Source of the DNA: Drosophila pseudoobscura
Taxonomy: Eukaryota > Arthropoda > Insecta > Diptera > Drosophilidae
Assembly: GCF_009870125.1 (NCBI RefSeq)
Contig: NC_046681.1
Location: forward strand, 27,178,001-27,242,000
Length of the DNA stretch: 64,000 nt
Direction: 5' to 3'
Below the pieces are notes generated by a model. It had not been told where the DNA came from, did no database searches, and was given only the letters and a program-made list of their open reading frames with translations. Made by a program: the position numbers and the translations under genes. This document shows positions 1-11,584 of the stretch, piece after piece (position 1 is the first letter of the stretch; each line of letters begins with the position of its first letter).

Positions 1-2528
1 GACTGCGAACTGTGCCCGAATAAGGGCGGCATCTACAAGGAGACGGACGTGGGAAAGTGGGTGCATCTCATTTGTGCCCTCTACGTGCCCGGTGTGGCAT
101 TCGGTGAGGTGGAGCAGCTGTCATCGGTGACGCTCTTCGAGATGCAGTATAGCAAGTGGGGGGCCAAGGTGTGCTCCCTGTGCGAGAACTCGCTCTTTGC
201 TCGCACTGGGGTCTGCATTGGCTGCGATGCGGGCATGTGCAAGACCTACTTCCATGTCACGTGCGCCCAGGTGGCGGGCTTCCTCATCGAGGCCCACCAC
301 GAGGACGATGCGGCAGATCCTTTCTACGCCCATTGCAAGGTGCACTCCGAGAAGGAGATGATCAAGAAGCGAAGACGAAACTATCACACTCTCCGCCTCA
401 ACATGTTGCAGAAGGCCAGGGAGAAAGAGTTGGCCTCCAGCGAGCAGCCCGTGGACGAACCGAACACGAATCCCGCCCAGGCTCGCATTCAGCGCAAGCT
501 CTCGAAGATCCAGCTCAAGTACGCCCAGCACAAGGAACTAAAGCCCACTCCATGGGTGCCCACCCAGAAGATGTCGCGATTGCTGACTACTTCGGCCTCT
601 GCTTGCCGTCGCCTCCTGGCCAAAGCCGAGATCATGTCCGTCGATGTGCAGCATATGGAGCAGCGTGAGGCCCACATCAATGCCCTGACCGACATCCGGA
701 AGAAGTGGCACATTACACCCGCCTTCAGCGTTGAGTTTACCGCCTACTATATGGATCGCATTGTACGGATGGAGGACTTCCGGCAGCAGCAGCAGAAGCT
801 GATCAGCCACAATGCCATCTTGTCCAAGGACCAGGACAATCTTCGGGCGCAGTACGATTTGTCGTTGGAGGAGCGCAAAGCAGTCAAGTCTACGCGAGAC
901 ACACTCCTGGCCACCATCAGAACATTGCATGGCAACCTCTCGCACATCGCACCCGGGATCACTCTTCCCAATGTGGACCTCATTGGCCGTCCCCAGCCAG
1001 AGGCGCCGCAAAGAACCAGCACACCCACTCCGCCGCAGCGCCCCATATCGGTGCCAACGGCAGCGGCTCTTAAAATGGGCGTGGGCTTTCCACTGGCGCA
1101 CCTGGGGCCACCGGGAACCAAACTGGACTCCTCGCGTATGCTCAGCACACAGGCGAAACAGGGCAGGATGGCCATAACGACGCCGTGTGACACCGGGACG
1201 CCGACCGCCATTGCAGCGATGGCTTGCGGCATCTGCAAGAGGAACAACGACCAGCATTTGTTGGTCAAGTGTGACACCTGCAATCTGCACTACCATCTGG
1301 GCTGTTTGAATCCTCCCCTGACCCGGCCCCCGAAGAAGTCCAAGCAGTATGGCTGGCAGTGCTCCGAGTGCTGTGACAAGTCGGATGGATCCGATGCTGT
1401 GACGGAGATATCGCCTGGCCCCAGGAAATCTCGCACTCGCTTCAACAAGGACGGTAGTCTGGTCTACGTCGATCGGTATTCGCTGGACGATGTACCTGCT
1501 CCTGGTTCCGCCTTTCCCAGGGATACGTCGGCCAAGCGAGCGCTCAACAAATCCATCCCAGTTGCTGTTGGCAACTCAGATCTCTTCGTAGATTTGACCA
1601 TGTCGCCCAAGCGACCAAGACAACAGTCGCCGCGCAAAACCCCCATAAATGGTAAGATTAGGTACATAAAATATTCACAAAATGGCATCGTTTCATGATT
1701 TCTACTCGCACAGTTCCAGTGGCTTCTACTTCCGCCACTGTTGTAGTGGCAGCTGCCTTGGCCGCGCCCACGGCTAGCACCACGATGCTGTCTGGCTGCG
1801 AGGACTCCATTGATGAATTGAGTGGTAAACAATCGCGTAAGGGCAAGCGCAAGGACAAGCATAAAAACAAGCACAATCTCTCTTCGGATACGGAGAAGTC
1901 CTTCACCAAGGAGCACAAGCGAAAGCGGAAAAAGCGCGCTCATCTCAATGAGTCACTGCTTCAAAATCAGAATCAGAATCTGGCCAATTCCGCACGCAAC
2001 ACCATTAAAATCATTTTAAAGACTATGCGCCTGCCTGGAGAGGATGCCCCCGAATCTCAGTATTTCTATGTTCCCGCCAATGCAGTTCGCTCGGTGGACG
2101 AAGCGTCGCGCCCCACCTCCGTCGAAACGGTCGAGGACATCGTCCCGCCAGAGCAAACACTGGTGCCCGTTGTGATGCCAGCCGTGGCAGTATCGCCGCA
2201 AAAGTTGAAGGATCCCAAGGAGGCAGCGGCACCCCTGCCCGAGAGCCCATCGCCTAAACGCAAGGTTAGTCCGCGCAAGACGACTCCTCGGACACCGCGG
2301 GTGGGACGGCCGCGTGTCTCCAATCCTAAGCCCATAGTGGAGATCAACTGTTGCGTGTGCACCAAAAGCGGAAAAGCCAACCAGGTTGTGACCTGCGACG
2401 AGTGCCACAAGCATTATCACTTTGCCTGCCTGGATCCGCCGCTGAAGAAGTCCCCAAAGATACGCGGATATTCCTGGCACTGTGCCGACTGTGATCCCAC
2501 AGATGAAGATGCACTGCCAAAAAAATAG
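1..2528 (+). CDS. PHF14-like PHD-finger chromatin protein (5'-truncated by window edge)
   Basis: This is the 3' part of a nuclear histone-reader gene, open in frame from base 1, so its start lies outside the window. Two exons are visible: 1..1651 and 1714..2528. The 62-bp intron has donor G|GTAAGA and acceptor CACAG, and phase is kept (G + TT = Val). About 821 residues are present. In order they are: an extended PHD module (Cys/His-rich, roughly residues 1-120, with C-x2-C pairs and the KWVHLICALY core); a basic and coiled-coil stretch; a PHD finger at about 408-460 (CGICKRNNDQHLL ... HYHLGC ... WQCSEC); a Ser/Pro/Lys-rich linker; and a last PHD finger at about 763-812 ending near the C terminus. 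The order ePHD-PHD-PHD matches animal PHF14. From memory the D. melanogaster counterpart is CG15439. An ATTAAA at 2616-2621 is a plausible poly(A) signal. PHF14 identity is inferred from domain order and sequence character; the PHD assignments are seen directly. Confidence 0.9.
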
Positions 2529-2917
2529 AATCTGAATTTATCTTATAATATAATTGTACCATAGATACCATCTCCACTGATTATTTTATTCGATTTTTGC
2601 AATTATATACCGGCGATTAAATTTATTAAGAAATTCCCATTACATTACACATTTTCCAGCTGTAAACTATTCCAAGAATTTATTCTTAGCTGCAGGCAAA
2701 AGCCCGGCGACTGATGTTTTACAATTCCATGTTAAAGCCCACGTATGGGCTGTGAACTATTATAGTTCTATGCACATGTATTGTACCGGCCAACACAATA
2801 CCGACTTCCTGCTTCTTGAGAATGTCCTGTCGAACAAAGCGAGCTGCGAGGAAGCGCCCAAAATGGGGACAGACCGAGAAAAAACACAAACGAAATAAAA
2901 GCCGTTTCGTTTTATAA
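2529..2917. other. Convergent intergenic gap between PHF14-like and BTB-BACK genes
   Basis: This is the 389-bp 3'-3' gap. It holds the presumed 3' UTR ends of both genes, with ATTAAA on the plus strand at 2616-2621 and several TTTATT (AATAAA on the minus strand) between 2580 and 2685. A coding-like minus-strand frame at about 2715-2877 is discussed in the findings; no start or convincing splice site supports it as a gene. Confidence 0.6.
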
Positions 2918-4475
2918 TTAGGTGCGCTTTTTATGACGCCTTGAGGTCAGCACAGCAGGGCAGCAGGGAAAGCTGTTCCAGGCCCTGTTTGGAATGCTCT
3001 GGAGGCTCTCCATATAGGTCTCGGACTGCTCCTGCAAGCGCTGCAGGAAGAGCTTAAATGTCCGGTAGTTGAGCTGTCGGTAGTTCGGGCATCGACTGTC
3101 ATGGTGGTGGGGCACACCGCAGTAGACCCACGAGCGTTCGAGTTCCTCGATATTTGGCATCTCGATTATCTTTGCGTTCCGAGCCGACTCCATGCTGGCG
3201 GAGATCGCTAAAGACTCCTTGATCTTCTCGAACAGCCAATCTTGGAAGTCGGGCGACCTGAAAACCTCAGCGATCATCTGGTTATCGCACTGAGTATCGA
3301 GAGAGCGTAGCAGCCAGGCCGGGAGAAGGCTGACATGCATGTTGGACATCAATTGGAAGACGTACTGCTGCCGCTCCTCCCATGCGTGCTCTAGCCAGCG
3401 GAGGCAGGCGAAGAAGACTTCCTCCTCGCCATTCACGCAGATCGTTTTCAAACGGAGGAGGTATACCATCTCCCGGGCGTTTAGCTCAAGGAACTCCTGC
3501 GCGGCAACCAGAGGCAGGAAGCACTTCCGGACCCGAGACAGCATCATGATCATCATTTCCTCGCAGCGTTGACTGCCGGCGGACAGATAGGTGCGGAGGG
3601 CATTCTGCTCCCAGACGCCGCCGCTAGGGCTACGACTGAATGCGGAACGGTAGTGGTCGACCAGCTCATCAATACCCAGGAACTTGGCTGCCTTAAAGAA
3701 GGGTATCAGCTCTCTGTTGATCTGAATGACCTGCTCATTCCCGAGCATCCAGTCGTAGATCCGGCGGAGCATGCACATGTCAACCTTCGACACGGGGATC
3801 TGCAACACAGAGCTTTTGCAGCTCCTGAAGTTCTTGGCAAAGTACGTGAACAGAAACCGATCGACGTGAAGGAACTGTGACTCGACCAGTATCTCCAGGT
3901 TGTCGAACCAGTAATTACGGATCGCCGACAGCATGACATTAGCGGGAGCTGAAAGGAATGGATTGGAATAATTTTTGGCGCCCGAGACAAGTGGCAAACT
4001 TACCCAGCTGGCACTGAGGGCTTTTCATCTGGAGTTCGGTGTATGAAATCTTTTCAAACCGCCACAGGACCTCATAGTCGGGAACGGGTATCGGAGGCTC
4101 TTGTGTCTCCGACGCTTTCAGGGTCTTTGTTTGCCGTGGCCCCCCTTTGGCACTCATGGAAGTGGGTAAAGTCCAGAACTTGTGGGTCTGAGCCAGTCTG
4201 TGCTGGCGCGCTGCATTGAAAATCCCGAAAAAAGTTCGATCTGCTTCGCTTAAGGGGACTTCCGGCCCCATGTTGAATGGATCAGATTCCGGAGGGCTTA
4301 GCTTTGACTGTGTTGATAGCGGTGTGTTCGGCTCAAAGCCACTTTCCTGGACCAAAGCCTCGATCTGGTGCTGTGGCACAGTACGCTGCTCGATGCGCTC
4401 CCGCCATAACCACTGGGGCACCAATATCTTCTCTTCCTGCTGCGAGCTCAAGTCAGTTGTTTTTTTGTCTTTCAT
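2918..4475 (-). CDS. BTB-BACK domain protein
   Basis: This is a two-exon gene: 4475..4004 and 3948..2918. The 55-bp intron has donor G|GTAAGT and acceptor CTTTCAG. Joining restores one frame (G + CT = Ala) and gives 500 residues. Residues 1-157 are a polar, Pro/Ser-rich N-terminal extension. A BTB/POZ fold follows at about 165-270 (pattern NYWFDNLEILVES ... HVDRFLFTYFAKNF), then a BACK domain at about 285-380 (ELNAREMVYLLRLK ... EEVFFACLRWLEHAWEER), then a C-terminal tail with several Cys/His. There are no kelch repeats. Such proteins are often Cullin-3 substrate adaptors or dimerising scaffolds, but nothing here shows the partner. The continuous frame that starts at an internal Met at 3997 is intron read-through, so I use the upstream ATG at 4475. 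I do not recognise the specific gene. Confidence 0.85.
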
Positions 4476-5277
4476 TTCGTGTGTTCGATGCTGTCGGAAT
4501 ACCAGTAAAATGCTCGGATTTATACAATGAACTTAGTTTAGTTCGTTTGACAACCCAAAAAAACAAATTAAATTCAAATCAAATGACAAATAAACATAGG
4601 TGTGACAGAATTCTCATTCAGTTTAGCTTGGAATCTCTAATAGGCTTTTCTCGAGATAAACTACTAAACTAAGTGCAGGCCTTTTATTTATTTATTACTC
4701 GGTTCGTTTGATATATGGATTCGATTTCGCGGTTTGCAGAGCACCGTTGGAGAGGATTTTATTTTCAAACAGGGTGGCAATACTGACAGGCAGCTGTTTT
4801 TATTGTCTGTTTCGAAGAATATGGCCACTTTTTTATTTGCACCCTACATTGAGGAATATTCGCTTTCCGTTCGCTTTTAGTTCTTGAAGTTGAGTTTGAG
4901 TCGAAAATACATAAATTAAGCACCTAATTTGCAGCAAACTAAATATATGGCTGGAGTCAGAAACTACGGAGAAGCGTAGTGCATTGACTGGTCGGCTAGA
5001 CTGTGCCAGAACTATTTTCCATTTCTATCGCTTGCTTTGATGCTGCGTGAAAAACAGCCACGTAAAAACGAAGCCACGCACAGCCCCATTCTATGAAAAT
5101 ATAAAAAGTGTTACCCGAAACTGAATGAATGTAAACAACAGAGCGCGCGCCCCAATATCGGAACATGCCACAGCGCCAAGCGACACAGCAGTTGGCAGGT
5201 GAAATGTGTGACGTGAAAAGCCAGAAAGAGCTCTTGGAATAGGAACAACACACAGCACAAACCGTTTATTAAACACC
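4476..5277. other. Divergent upstream region shared by the BTB-BACK gene and the transporter
   Basis: About 800 bp separate the two start codons, facing away from each other. The stretch is AT-rich and holds the 5' UTRs and promoters of both. I see no clear TATA/Inr pair and no ORF of interest. Confidence 0.5.
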
Positions 5278-6715
5278 ATGGATGAAAAACTAAAGTATTC
5301 GCTGCTGCGTGGTGAGCTGGTGGACACGCAAAGCATATGGACAAGGTGAGAATCAGTGTACGTATGCACGACGATCCAAGTAATTCTGATCGTCCCTTCT
5401 TCTTTCTAGGCACGAGAAACGCGTATGGTTCATCACACTGATAACAGGCACATGTATGCTTTACTCGACACGGACAACTATGCCATTGCTGGTGCCAGCG
5501 GTGGCCGCCGCACAAAAGTGGAGTAAAACCGATTCGGGCACCGTCCTCAGTTCGTTCTTTTGGGGCTACACTCTGACGCAGGTGGTGGGCGGTTACTTTA
5601 GCGATCGATTCGGTGGCCAAAGGGTTATACTGATTGCAGCCATTGGCTGGTCGCTCATCACATTCCTGATGCCCACGATCATCTGGTCGGCGGGGTCAAT
5701 CAAGAGCTATGCCATTCCTTTTATTGTGGCTATACGCATACTGAACGGAGCCTTTCAGGGCGTCCACTTTCCCAGCATGATAAGCCTTACCAGCCAGGTG
5801 AGTCGGAATGTCTTAACATTGATGTAATCTGATCTAATCTGGATTATGTTTCAGAACCTCTGCCCGAACGAGCGCAGCAGCTTCTTTGGCCTGCTGACTG
5901 CCGGCTCTGCACTGGGCACCTTACTCACGGGCATTATGGGGTCCTTTCTGCTCGACTACTTTGGCTGGTCGTATGTGTTCCGTGTGATTGGCCTGATGGG
6001 ATTTGCTTGGGCGTTGGTGTTGCGCTACTATGCCATGGCCGGAGAGCGGAATCGAATCATCAACATTGCCACACCCTCGCGTCTGTCCGCAAATAGGACG
6101 CCGGCGGAGACTACTGTACCCTGGCTGCGCTACTTCAGTCGCCTGTCCTTTTGGGCCTGTGTCCTGACGCATGCCTGTGAGATGAATTGCTTCTTTGTGC
6201 TGCTCTCGTGGCTGCCCACCTACTTCCACGATGGCTTCCCGCACGCCAAGGGTTGGGTGGTTAACATGATACCTTGGCTGGCCCTGCCGCCGTGCACATT
6301 GTTCGCCAAATATTTGACTACGCGACTGCTAGCTCGCGACTGGCACACGACTACAGTGAGAAAGTTCATCCAGAGTTGTTGTTTTGCCGCCCAGAATCTG
6401 GCCCTGTTTGTGATGAGCCGTACGTCTGATTTCCACACGGCTTTGATTTGCATGACCATCATCATTGGCGGCACGGGCTTCCACAACAATGCTGTGACTG
6501 TGAATCCGCAGGATCTGGCTCCGCTCCACTCGGGCAGTGTCTTTGGCCTCATGAACACGGTGGGAGCTATTCCCGGCTTTCTCGGCGTCTATCTAGCGGG
6601 TCACATACTGGAGCTGACCCAGAGCTGGCCGATGGTTTTCAGCGCAGCGGCAGGCATTAATCTAGTAGGTTGGATAATATTCCTGGTCTTCGGCTCGGCG
6701 GAGGCCATTGTTTAG
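5278..6715 (+). CDS. SLC17-type major facilitator transporter (SLC17A9/VNUT-like)
   Basis: Three exons code 438 residues: 5278..5345, 5410..5797 and 5855..6715. The donors are AAG|GTGAGA and CAG|GTGAGT; the acceptors are TTTCTAG and GTTTCAG. All junctions keep frame. The protein has a short polar N terminus, then MFS helices. The SLC17 hallmark is visible between helices 2 and 3 (SSFFWGYTLTQVVGGYFSDR, then RFGGQRV). The second half carries further hydrophobic segments ending LVGWIIFLVFGSAEAIV. Length fits SLC17A9 (about 430 residues), the vesicular nucleotide transporter; other SLC17 members move glutamate, sialate or phosphate. From memory the fly counterpart is CG15438. Substrate is inferred from family only. 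The start codon sits in CACCATGG, a strong fly initiation context. The gene converges on Elp3 with a 162-bp gap. Confidence 0.9.
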
Positions 6716-6877
6716 TTGTGCAAGAGAATGCTCTTCGACATTTTCCCGGTCAGGAAAGAACATATTTATTTATGTATTTGTATGATATATATATATAAGG
6801 CCCATTAGTCTTAAGTAGCGAAATCCTACGGCTCCTGGCGTGATAAAATATATATGTATATTTCAATGCCATGAAAT

Positions 6878-8708
6878 TCATTCTGATAGGATCTTCGACA
6901 TGTAGGGTCCGTCCAGCGCGTAGCCCAGCTTCCGGTAATAGTTCCTAGTGCCGACACCCGAGATGACCGCCAGCTTGCGGCTGCCATGCTCTTCGACTGC
7001 AATTCGCTCCGCCTCTTCCATCAGCAGTATACCGAATCCCTGATGCTGGAACTTGGTGGGATCACGAGCGTTTACCGGAACTACCGAGCCATAGACGTGC
7101 AATTCCCGCACAATGGAACAGTCGCCCTTCAGCTCCGGCCGGAAGGTATCTGGCGAACATTTGCGCAGACGCAGTAGACCAACGAGTATATCCTGTTCGG
7201 GGTCCTCATACGAGAGGAACGTTTCCCAACCTCCATTTGCCACATAATCGCGTCGGATTAGCTCTATGTCATAGGGCCGAACTTTGTTGTGAATCTCCTG
7301 GATGCCGACCTCGCGTGTCCTTACATCACGACATGTGGTACCCAGATCCTTCATGCGAGCCAGGGCAAGCTCTCGAAGATTACCGTGCTCTACCCCAGAG
7401 CTGAAAAGGGTACTCATGTTAAGCTTGTCACAGAATTCATCGGCTACTTGCTTACCTGACCAACGGCATGGGAATGTCGCGCTGCACGCGATAGACTCGT
7501 GTCCAGGGTGGCACTAGGGCCAGGATTTTGGCAACCAGATCCACCAGCATAGAGGGTGGATAGGACTTGTAGCGTCCGGTCTTCCACAGCTCATAGAGCC
7601 CGGTACCGCGAATGACGAGAGTGGGATAGATTTTCAGGCCATCCGAACGAAAGGCAGGATTCTCAAAGTATTCGATGAACTGCTCAATGTCACGCTCAAA
7701 GTCTACATTGGGTAAGTCGGGCATCATGTGGGCCACAATCTTGTAGCCGGCGTCTTTGCCTAGCTGAAAACTTTCGCACACAGCCCGCACCGTATGGCCA
7801 CGATTTGTGTCTCTGGCAACATCTTCGTAGACGGATTGCACGCCAATTTCCAGGCGGGTGCAGCCGTAGTTGAGCATATCCGAGAGGTGCCTCTTGAGGC
7901 AGTAGTCCGGACGTGTCTCAATTGTAATGCCAATGCACTTGGTGCGAGATTTCTCAGAGTAACGTACAGCCTCGGCCACGTTGGCACTGCTGTGACCAGA
8001 GAGAGCGTCGTGCAGATTGCGTATGAAATAGTCGCGATACTCCTCCGACAGACACATGAAGGTACCGCCCATTACAATAAACTCCACCTTGTCCACGCTG
8101 TGACCCAGCTGCTTGAGCTGTTCGACGCGATGGCGCGTCTGCACAAAGGGATCGTACCGTGCTCGTATAGCGCGCATGGAGGTGGGCTCATAGCCGGTAT
8201 ATGATTGCGTCGAGTACTCAAAGTCGCTGTCAGGCCCGCCAGGACAATAGACGCAGATGTTGCCGGTCATATTGATGTGAGGACAACGATGGGGCTTGCA
8301 CATAACTGCAACGACGGCAATCTGTACGAAACGAAGATTTAAGTGGAATAGAAACATTGCCAAAGGTCTCTATCAACTTACACCGCTCGCTGTACGTATG
8401 GGCTTGGCGCGCAGTTTGGGCAGAAGGATCTTTTTGGCGTCCTGTGGCACTGCGGCTATTATGTCCACCAATCGTGGCGAGCTGTCTAGTCCATATTTGG
8501 AAGATATAAGCGACTTCATGCGGTTCAAATTCACATCCTTCTTGGCTTCGTGTGCGGCCAGAAGCTCTTGAATTATTTCCCCGACAACAAGCACCTGACG
8601 CTCCTCACGACTGAGACCAACACCTGAAAAGGAAACACGTTGCTCACTTGAAGCAGTACATATGTATTGTGTATTTGCAAACCTACCCAACTTCTTTTTC
8701 GGCTTCAT
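6878..8708 (-). CDS. Elp3: Elongator complex catalytic subunit Elp3
   Basis: Four exons give 550 residues, close to the usual ~550: 8708..8687, 8623..8382, 8321..7456 and 7400..6878. Introns are 63, 60 and 55 bp with GT/AG ends. Elp3 is the radical-SAM/acetyltransferase subunit of Elongator, which makes cm5U at U34 of tRNAs. The N terminus [16 protein letters not shown] is diagnostic. The iron-sulfur cysteines are in CX9CX2C form at C101, C111 and C114 ([14 protein letters not shown]). The C-terminal GNAT domain has the acetyl-CoA loop QHQGFG at about 495-500 and the conserved end [11 protein letters not shown]. All key residues are present, so the enzyme looks intact. Without splicing the first intron the ORF would carry a spurious insert after KKKLG; the tiny 22-bp first coding exon is therefore real. 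It is divergent from morgue, with about 610 bp between start codons. Confidence 0.97.
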
Positions 8709-8783
8709 TTCCTAGCAGATTTTCGCATCAATATTGCACGTGTGGCGTTGCAGCTGATTTGTTTTGCTTATCGAGGACAACGA

Positions 8784-8791
8784 TATCGATG
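8784..8791. promoter_or_regulatory. DRE-like site upstream of Elp3
   Basis: TATCGATG, one base off the DREF consensus TATCGATA, lies about 76 bp upstream of the Elp3 ATG in the short Elp3/morgue divergent region. DRE sites are common in housekeeping fly promoters. The match is short, so function is inferred from position. Confidence 0.35.
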
Positions 8792-9318
8792 CGCACCAGT
8801 GCTGCGATTTTAGCATATTTCAATCTATATCTAGCATTTTTATAAGTGGAATTTCAAGTAGCCCTTTGACAATAGACTTTGCTAACTTTTCTGCGAAAAA
8901 AGGGTTACAGTGAGAGACAAAACGTGCAAATGGATTTGTGCTACACCCAGAATTGTATACTGTGTACATATATTTTAGTAAGCTTTAATAACTACATATG
9001 TCTGTCTGTCCGTCTTGATGAGCGGCTAGAGCAATCTAATTTTGTTTATTGTACATGTAAAATCATCAAGATCTTATAAAAGGTCAAATCAGGGCTGATG
9101 TTGAAGTGGACGCTCGTCAATTGAAATAAATACATTGAAACCACAAAAATATTATTCTAGGGGTGTAGATACATACACATACAGTTCTAGCATTTAGCTT
9201 ATTTATTTGCAGTGTTAGCCATTTCTGTCATCTGGCGGCCTAATGTATCGACGATCTTACATCCCTAATACTCTTGATTTCCGAATTCTTTTTTATTAGA
9301 TTTTTGTGCCCCGAAAAA

Positions 9319-10850
9319 ATGACTAGCTGCGTGTCAGCGCAGCAGCAAAAAGATCAGGAGCAGTTGTTGGATGAGCTAAACGCTAGCGACGATGAAATGG
9401 ACGACGCAGAAGATGCAGACAAGGCTAAAGAGCAACTGACAGAGCCCACATTCTCTTTTTCGGTGTGTATACAACGAACCCGGGTTTTGTCATCAATTTG
9501 TGAATAATGGAATTTAACCGTCCACAGAATAGCCACACCTGCTGGGTGTGCAATGGCTATTACGGTCCCAACTTTGGGGAGCCCCTTTGCGGGGCCTGCC
9601 ATGCTTTTCTATACAACGCACAACTGGCCGAAGAGATGCTGACGGAACTGTCTGATGACGAGGATTCTGGCAATGATGAGCCACCGTTTAAGGACAAGCA
9701 GGAGGATGAGGAAACTGAAAACGATGTGGACATAATGGGATTCGAAGACCTGGAAGATGCAGAGCCCGCAGCACAGCCACACCAACCGCAGCCCCCGCTC
9801 CCAGTGAACAATGAGGCGGATGCGGTGGTCCAACAGCTGGAATTGCCACAGCAGGCACAAGATCTGGTTGCCCTGCAACCGCCGGCACGACGTGAAAGTC
9901 CTGAACGTGACTTTGACAACGAGCGTGCCGTAAATCCGTTCTTGTTACCCGTTAAGAGGCCACGGCCTATGGCACCATTGGGTCTGCCGCACTTCATGAA
10001 CGAGCTGGCCGATGGAAGGTTGCGGTCTCATGAGTATAATGCCAATGGTGCTGGCAGTAGTAACGCAGCGGACAATAAGAGTATTATCAACCGGATACCT
10101 GTTGAGATATTGCTGAAAATATTTGCCTACCTGGACGACATGTCCTTGTGGATGTGCAGCGAAGTGTGCAAGCAGTGGCACGACATTATTGGCAAAAACA
10201 CAGCGCAAAGCATGTGGAAGGCATACATTAAGCAGCGCTGGCCGTTGTTCGAGAGTCTCTCGGACTCGCCGGACTGGCACAAGCTGTACGGAGCATTGAT
10301 GTCGTCATGCTTCTGTCGCACCTGCCTAATCGAAATGGGCGGACGCGGGCAATCTCCGCAAGACGACGAGCAGGACAATCCGATCCGAAACATTTTTCTG
10401 CGCGGCGAGGCTAATCTTGTGAACAGCTACGAGTCGGAGGGCATTTCCGCCATCCCATTGGATCGACAGAACAACTATTGGCAAGCTACGATACTGGGGC
10501 CACCGGGCAGTCCCTACGAGGGCGGAAAATTCTTCTTGTTCATCTACTTCCCAGACCGGTATCCCATGGCACCACCCACAGTGCGTTTTCTAACCAAAAT
10601 TCTACATCCAAATGTTTCGCGGCATGGCGATGTGGGAATTGACATTTTCCAGCAGCAAAACTGGTCTCTGGCGTTAAACGTAGCCAAGGTTTTGTTGTCG
10701 GTACAGAGCCTACTCACCGATCCGTACACAGAGGTGTGCATGGAGCCAGAAGTGGGCTACATCTATGAGCACGAACGTGAGCGGTTTGAGCAGCTGGTGC
10801 GCTCATGGACCTGGAAGTATGCCATGTTCGAATTGATATCGCCTCGCTAA
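9319..10850 (+). CDS. morgue: Morgue: F-box protein with catalytically dead E2 (UBC variant) domain
   Basis: Two exons code 488 residues: 9319..9462 and 9528..10850. The 65-bp intron is GT/AG and phase 0. The start is the ATG after CCCCGAAAAA; the ORF beginning at 9507 is intron read-through. Order of domains: an acidic N terminus; a CxxC..CxxC zinc-binding motif right after the splice (CWVCNGYYG ... CGACH, about residues 53-70); a long acidic and Gln/Pro linker; an F-box at about 235-280 (NRIPVEILLKIFAYLDD); and an E2 ubiquitin-conjugating fold at about 357-485 with HPN at 408-410. The position of the E2 catalytic cysteine is Gly418 (the usual C-L-D is G-I-D here), so this is a UEV-type inactive E2. 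In D. melanogaster, Morgue promotes apoptosis by lowering the level of the inhibitor DIAP1 through ubiquitin pathways and binds SkpA via its F-box. Confidence 0.97.
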
Positions 10851-11130
10851 GCAGCCTCTTAAGAAGACGGAGACGCGGGACACCAGCACTAGCATATGGG
10901 TTTACTGGACTGAAAGTTGGAAACTATATAAAACCCTCTTTAAGTTGATTTGTATATGATTATCAAAACTACATATGAAAATGTGTATTTAGGTTAGTAG
11001 TGCCATCCTGATTTTTCGATTTCGGCCACTCTTATATGAACCCCCCACATTGTAGTCGAAATTACTTAACGCTTCTATTGGTAAACCTAATATTTAAGTT
11101 ACAATAACAGCATTGGGAGCGTATCTGCGT

Positions 11131-11496
11131 TTATTTCGTCCAGGAAACCTTTGGTATGTCAAAGTGTTCGGTCAGAGAGTCCAGGTGCTCGTTGAACTTC
11201 TCCACCCGCTCCTTGTGTGTGGTCTGGGCCTTGTCCATGATCCGTTTGTTGCGCATCTTCTCCTGCTGCTTCTTGCTGGCCAGCTCCGCCTTGGTTAGCT
11301 TACGCTCGTACCCACTGCCGACTGCTGTTGCTGATGAAGATGTACTCGTCTCAGCGATCTGCTGCTCCACATATGACTTTTGCAGTGCCTCGCGTTCCTT
11401 GTCCTTTCCCTTATTCTTCTTCTTTTTCTTCTTCAGGTCTGTGTCGTTCTTAAGCTTAAGCTTTCCCTTGGACACACACGCATATTCGTCGGACAT
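11131..11496 (-). CDS. FAM32A-like small basic nuclear protein
   Basis: A single exon codes 121 residues. The N-terminal pattern KGKLKLK, followed by a Lys-rich run and the highly conserved C terminus HLDSLTEHFDIPKVSWTK, matches the FAM32A family (about 110 residues). In human cells FAM32A is a late spliceosome (C-complex) exon-ligation factor. I start at the ATG at 11496 (context AAAAAATGTC, giving MSDEYAC...) because it aligns with family starts; an in-frame ATG at 11511 would add MFKQK. The gene is convergent with morgue (280-bp gap) and has a DRE just upstream. Codon use is ordinary. Confidence 0.88.
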   Translation of the reverse strand: MSDEYACVSKGKLKLKNDTDLKKKKKKNKGKDKEREALQKSYVEQQIAETSTSSSATAVGSGYERKLTKAELASKKQQEKMRNKRIMDKAQTTHKERVEKFNEHLDSLTEHFDIPKVSWTK

Positions 11497-11576
11497 TTTT
11501 TGTTTAAACAAATTTTATTTTTATTTATTTATTTTATTTTTGTTTGTTTTGTTTTTTCTGCGATTATTGATGTTAT

Positions 11577-11584
11577 TATCGATA
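11577..11584. promoter_or_regulatory. Perfect DRE (TATCGATA) upstream of FAM32A-like gene
   Basis: An exact palindromic DREF-binding element lies 81 bp upstream of the FAM32A-like start codon, the usual place for housekeeping fly promoters. Seen directly; activity is inferred. Confidence 0.6.

Noticed and set aside
121..2577. Several minus-strand and alternative-frame ORFs over the PHF14-like gene
   Set aside because: They are shadows: the plus frame has PHD fingers and a good intron, the others have no domains.
2918..3997. BTB-BACK gene starting at internal Met 3997
   Set aside because: The first 16 or so codons are the intron; splicing at 4003/3949 joins it to a longer N-terminal exon.
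9507..9527. morgue start at MEFNRP (9507)
   Set aside because: These bases are the end of the intron (acceptor CCACAG at 9527); exon 1 supplies the conserved N terminus.
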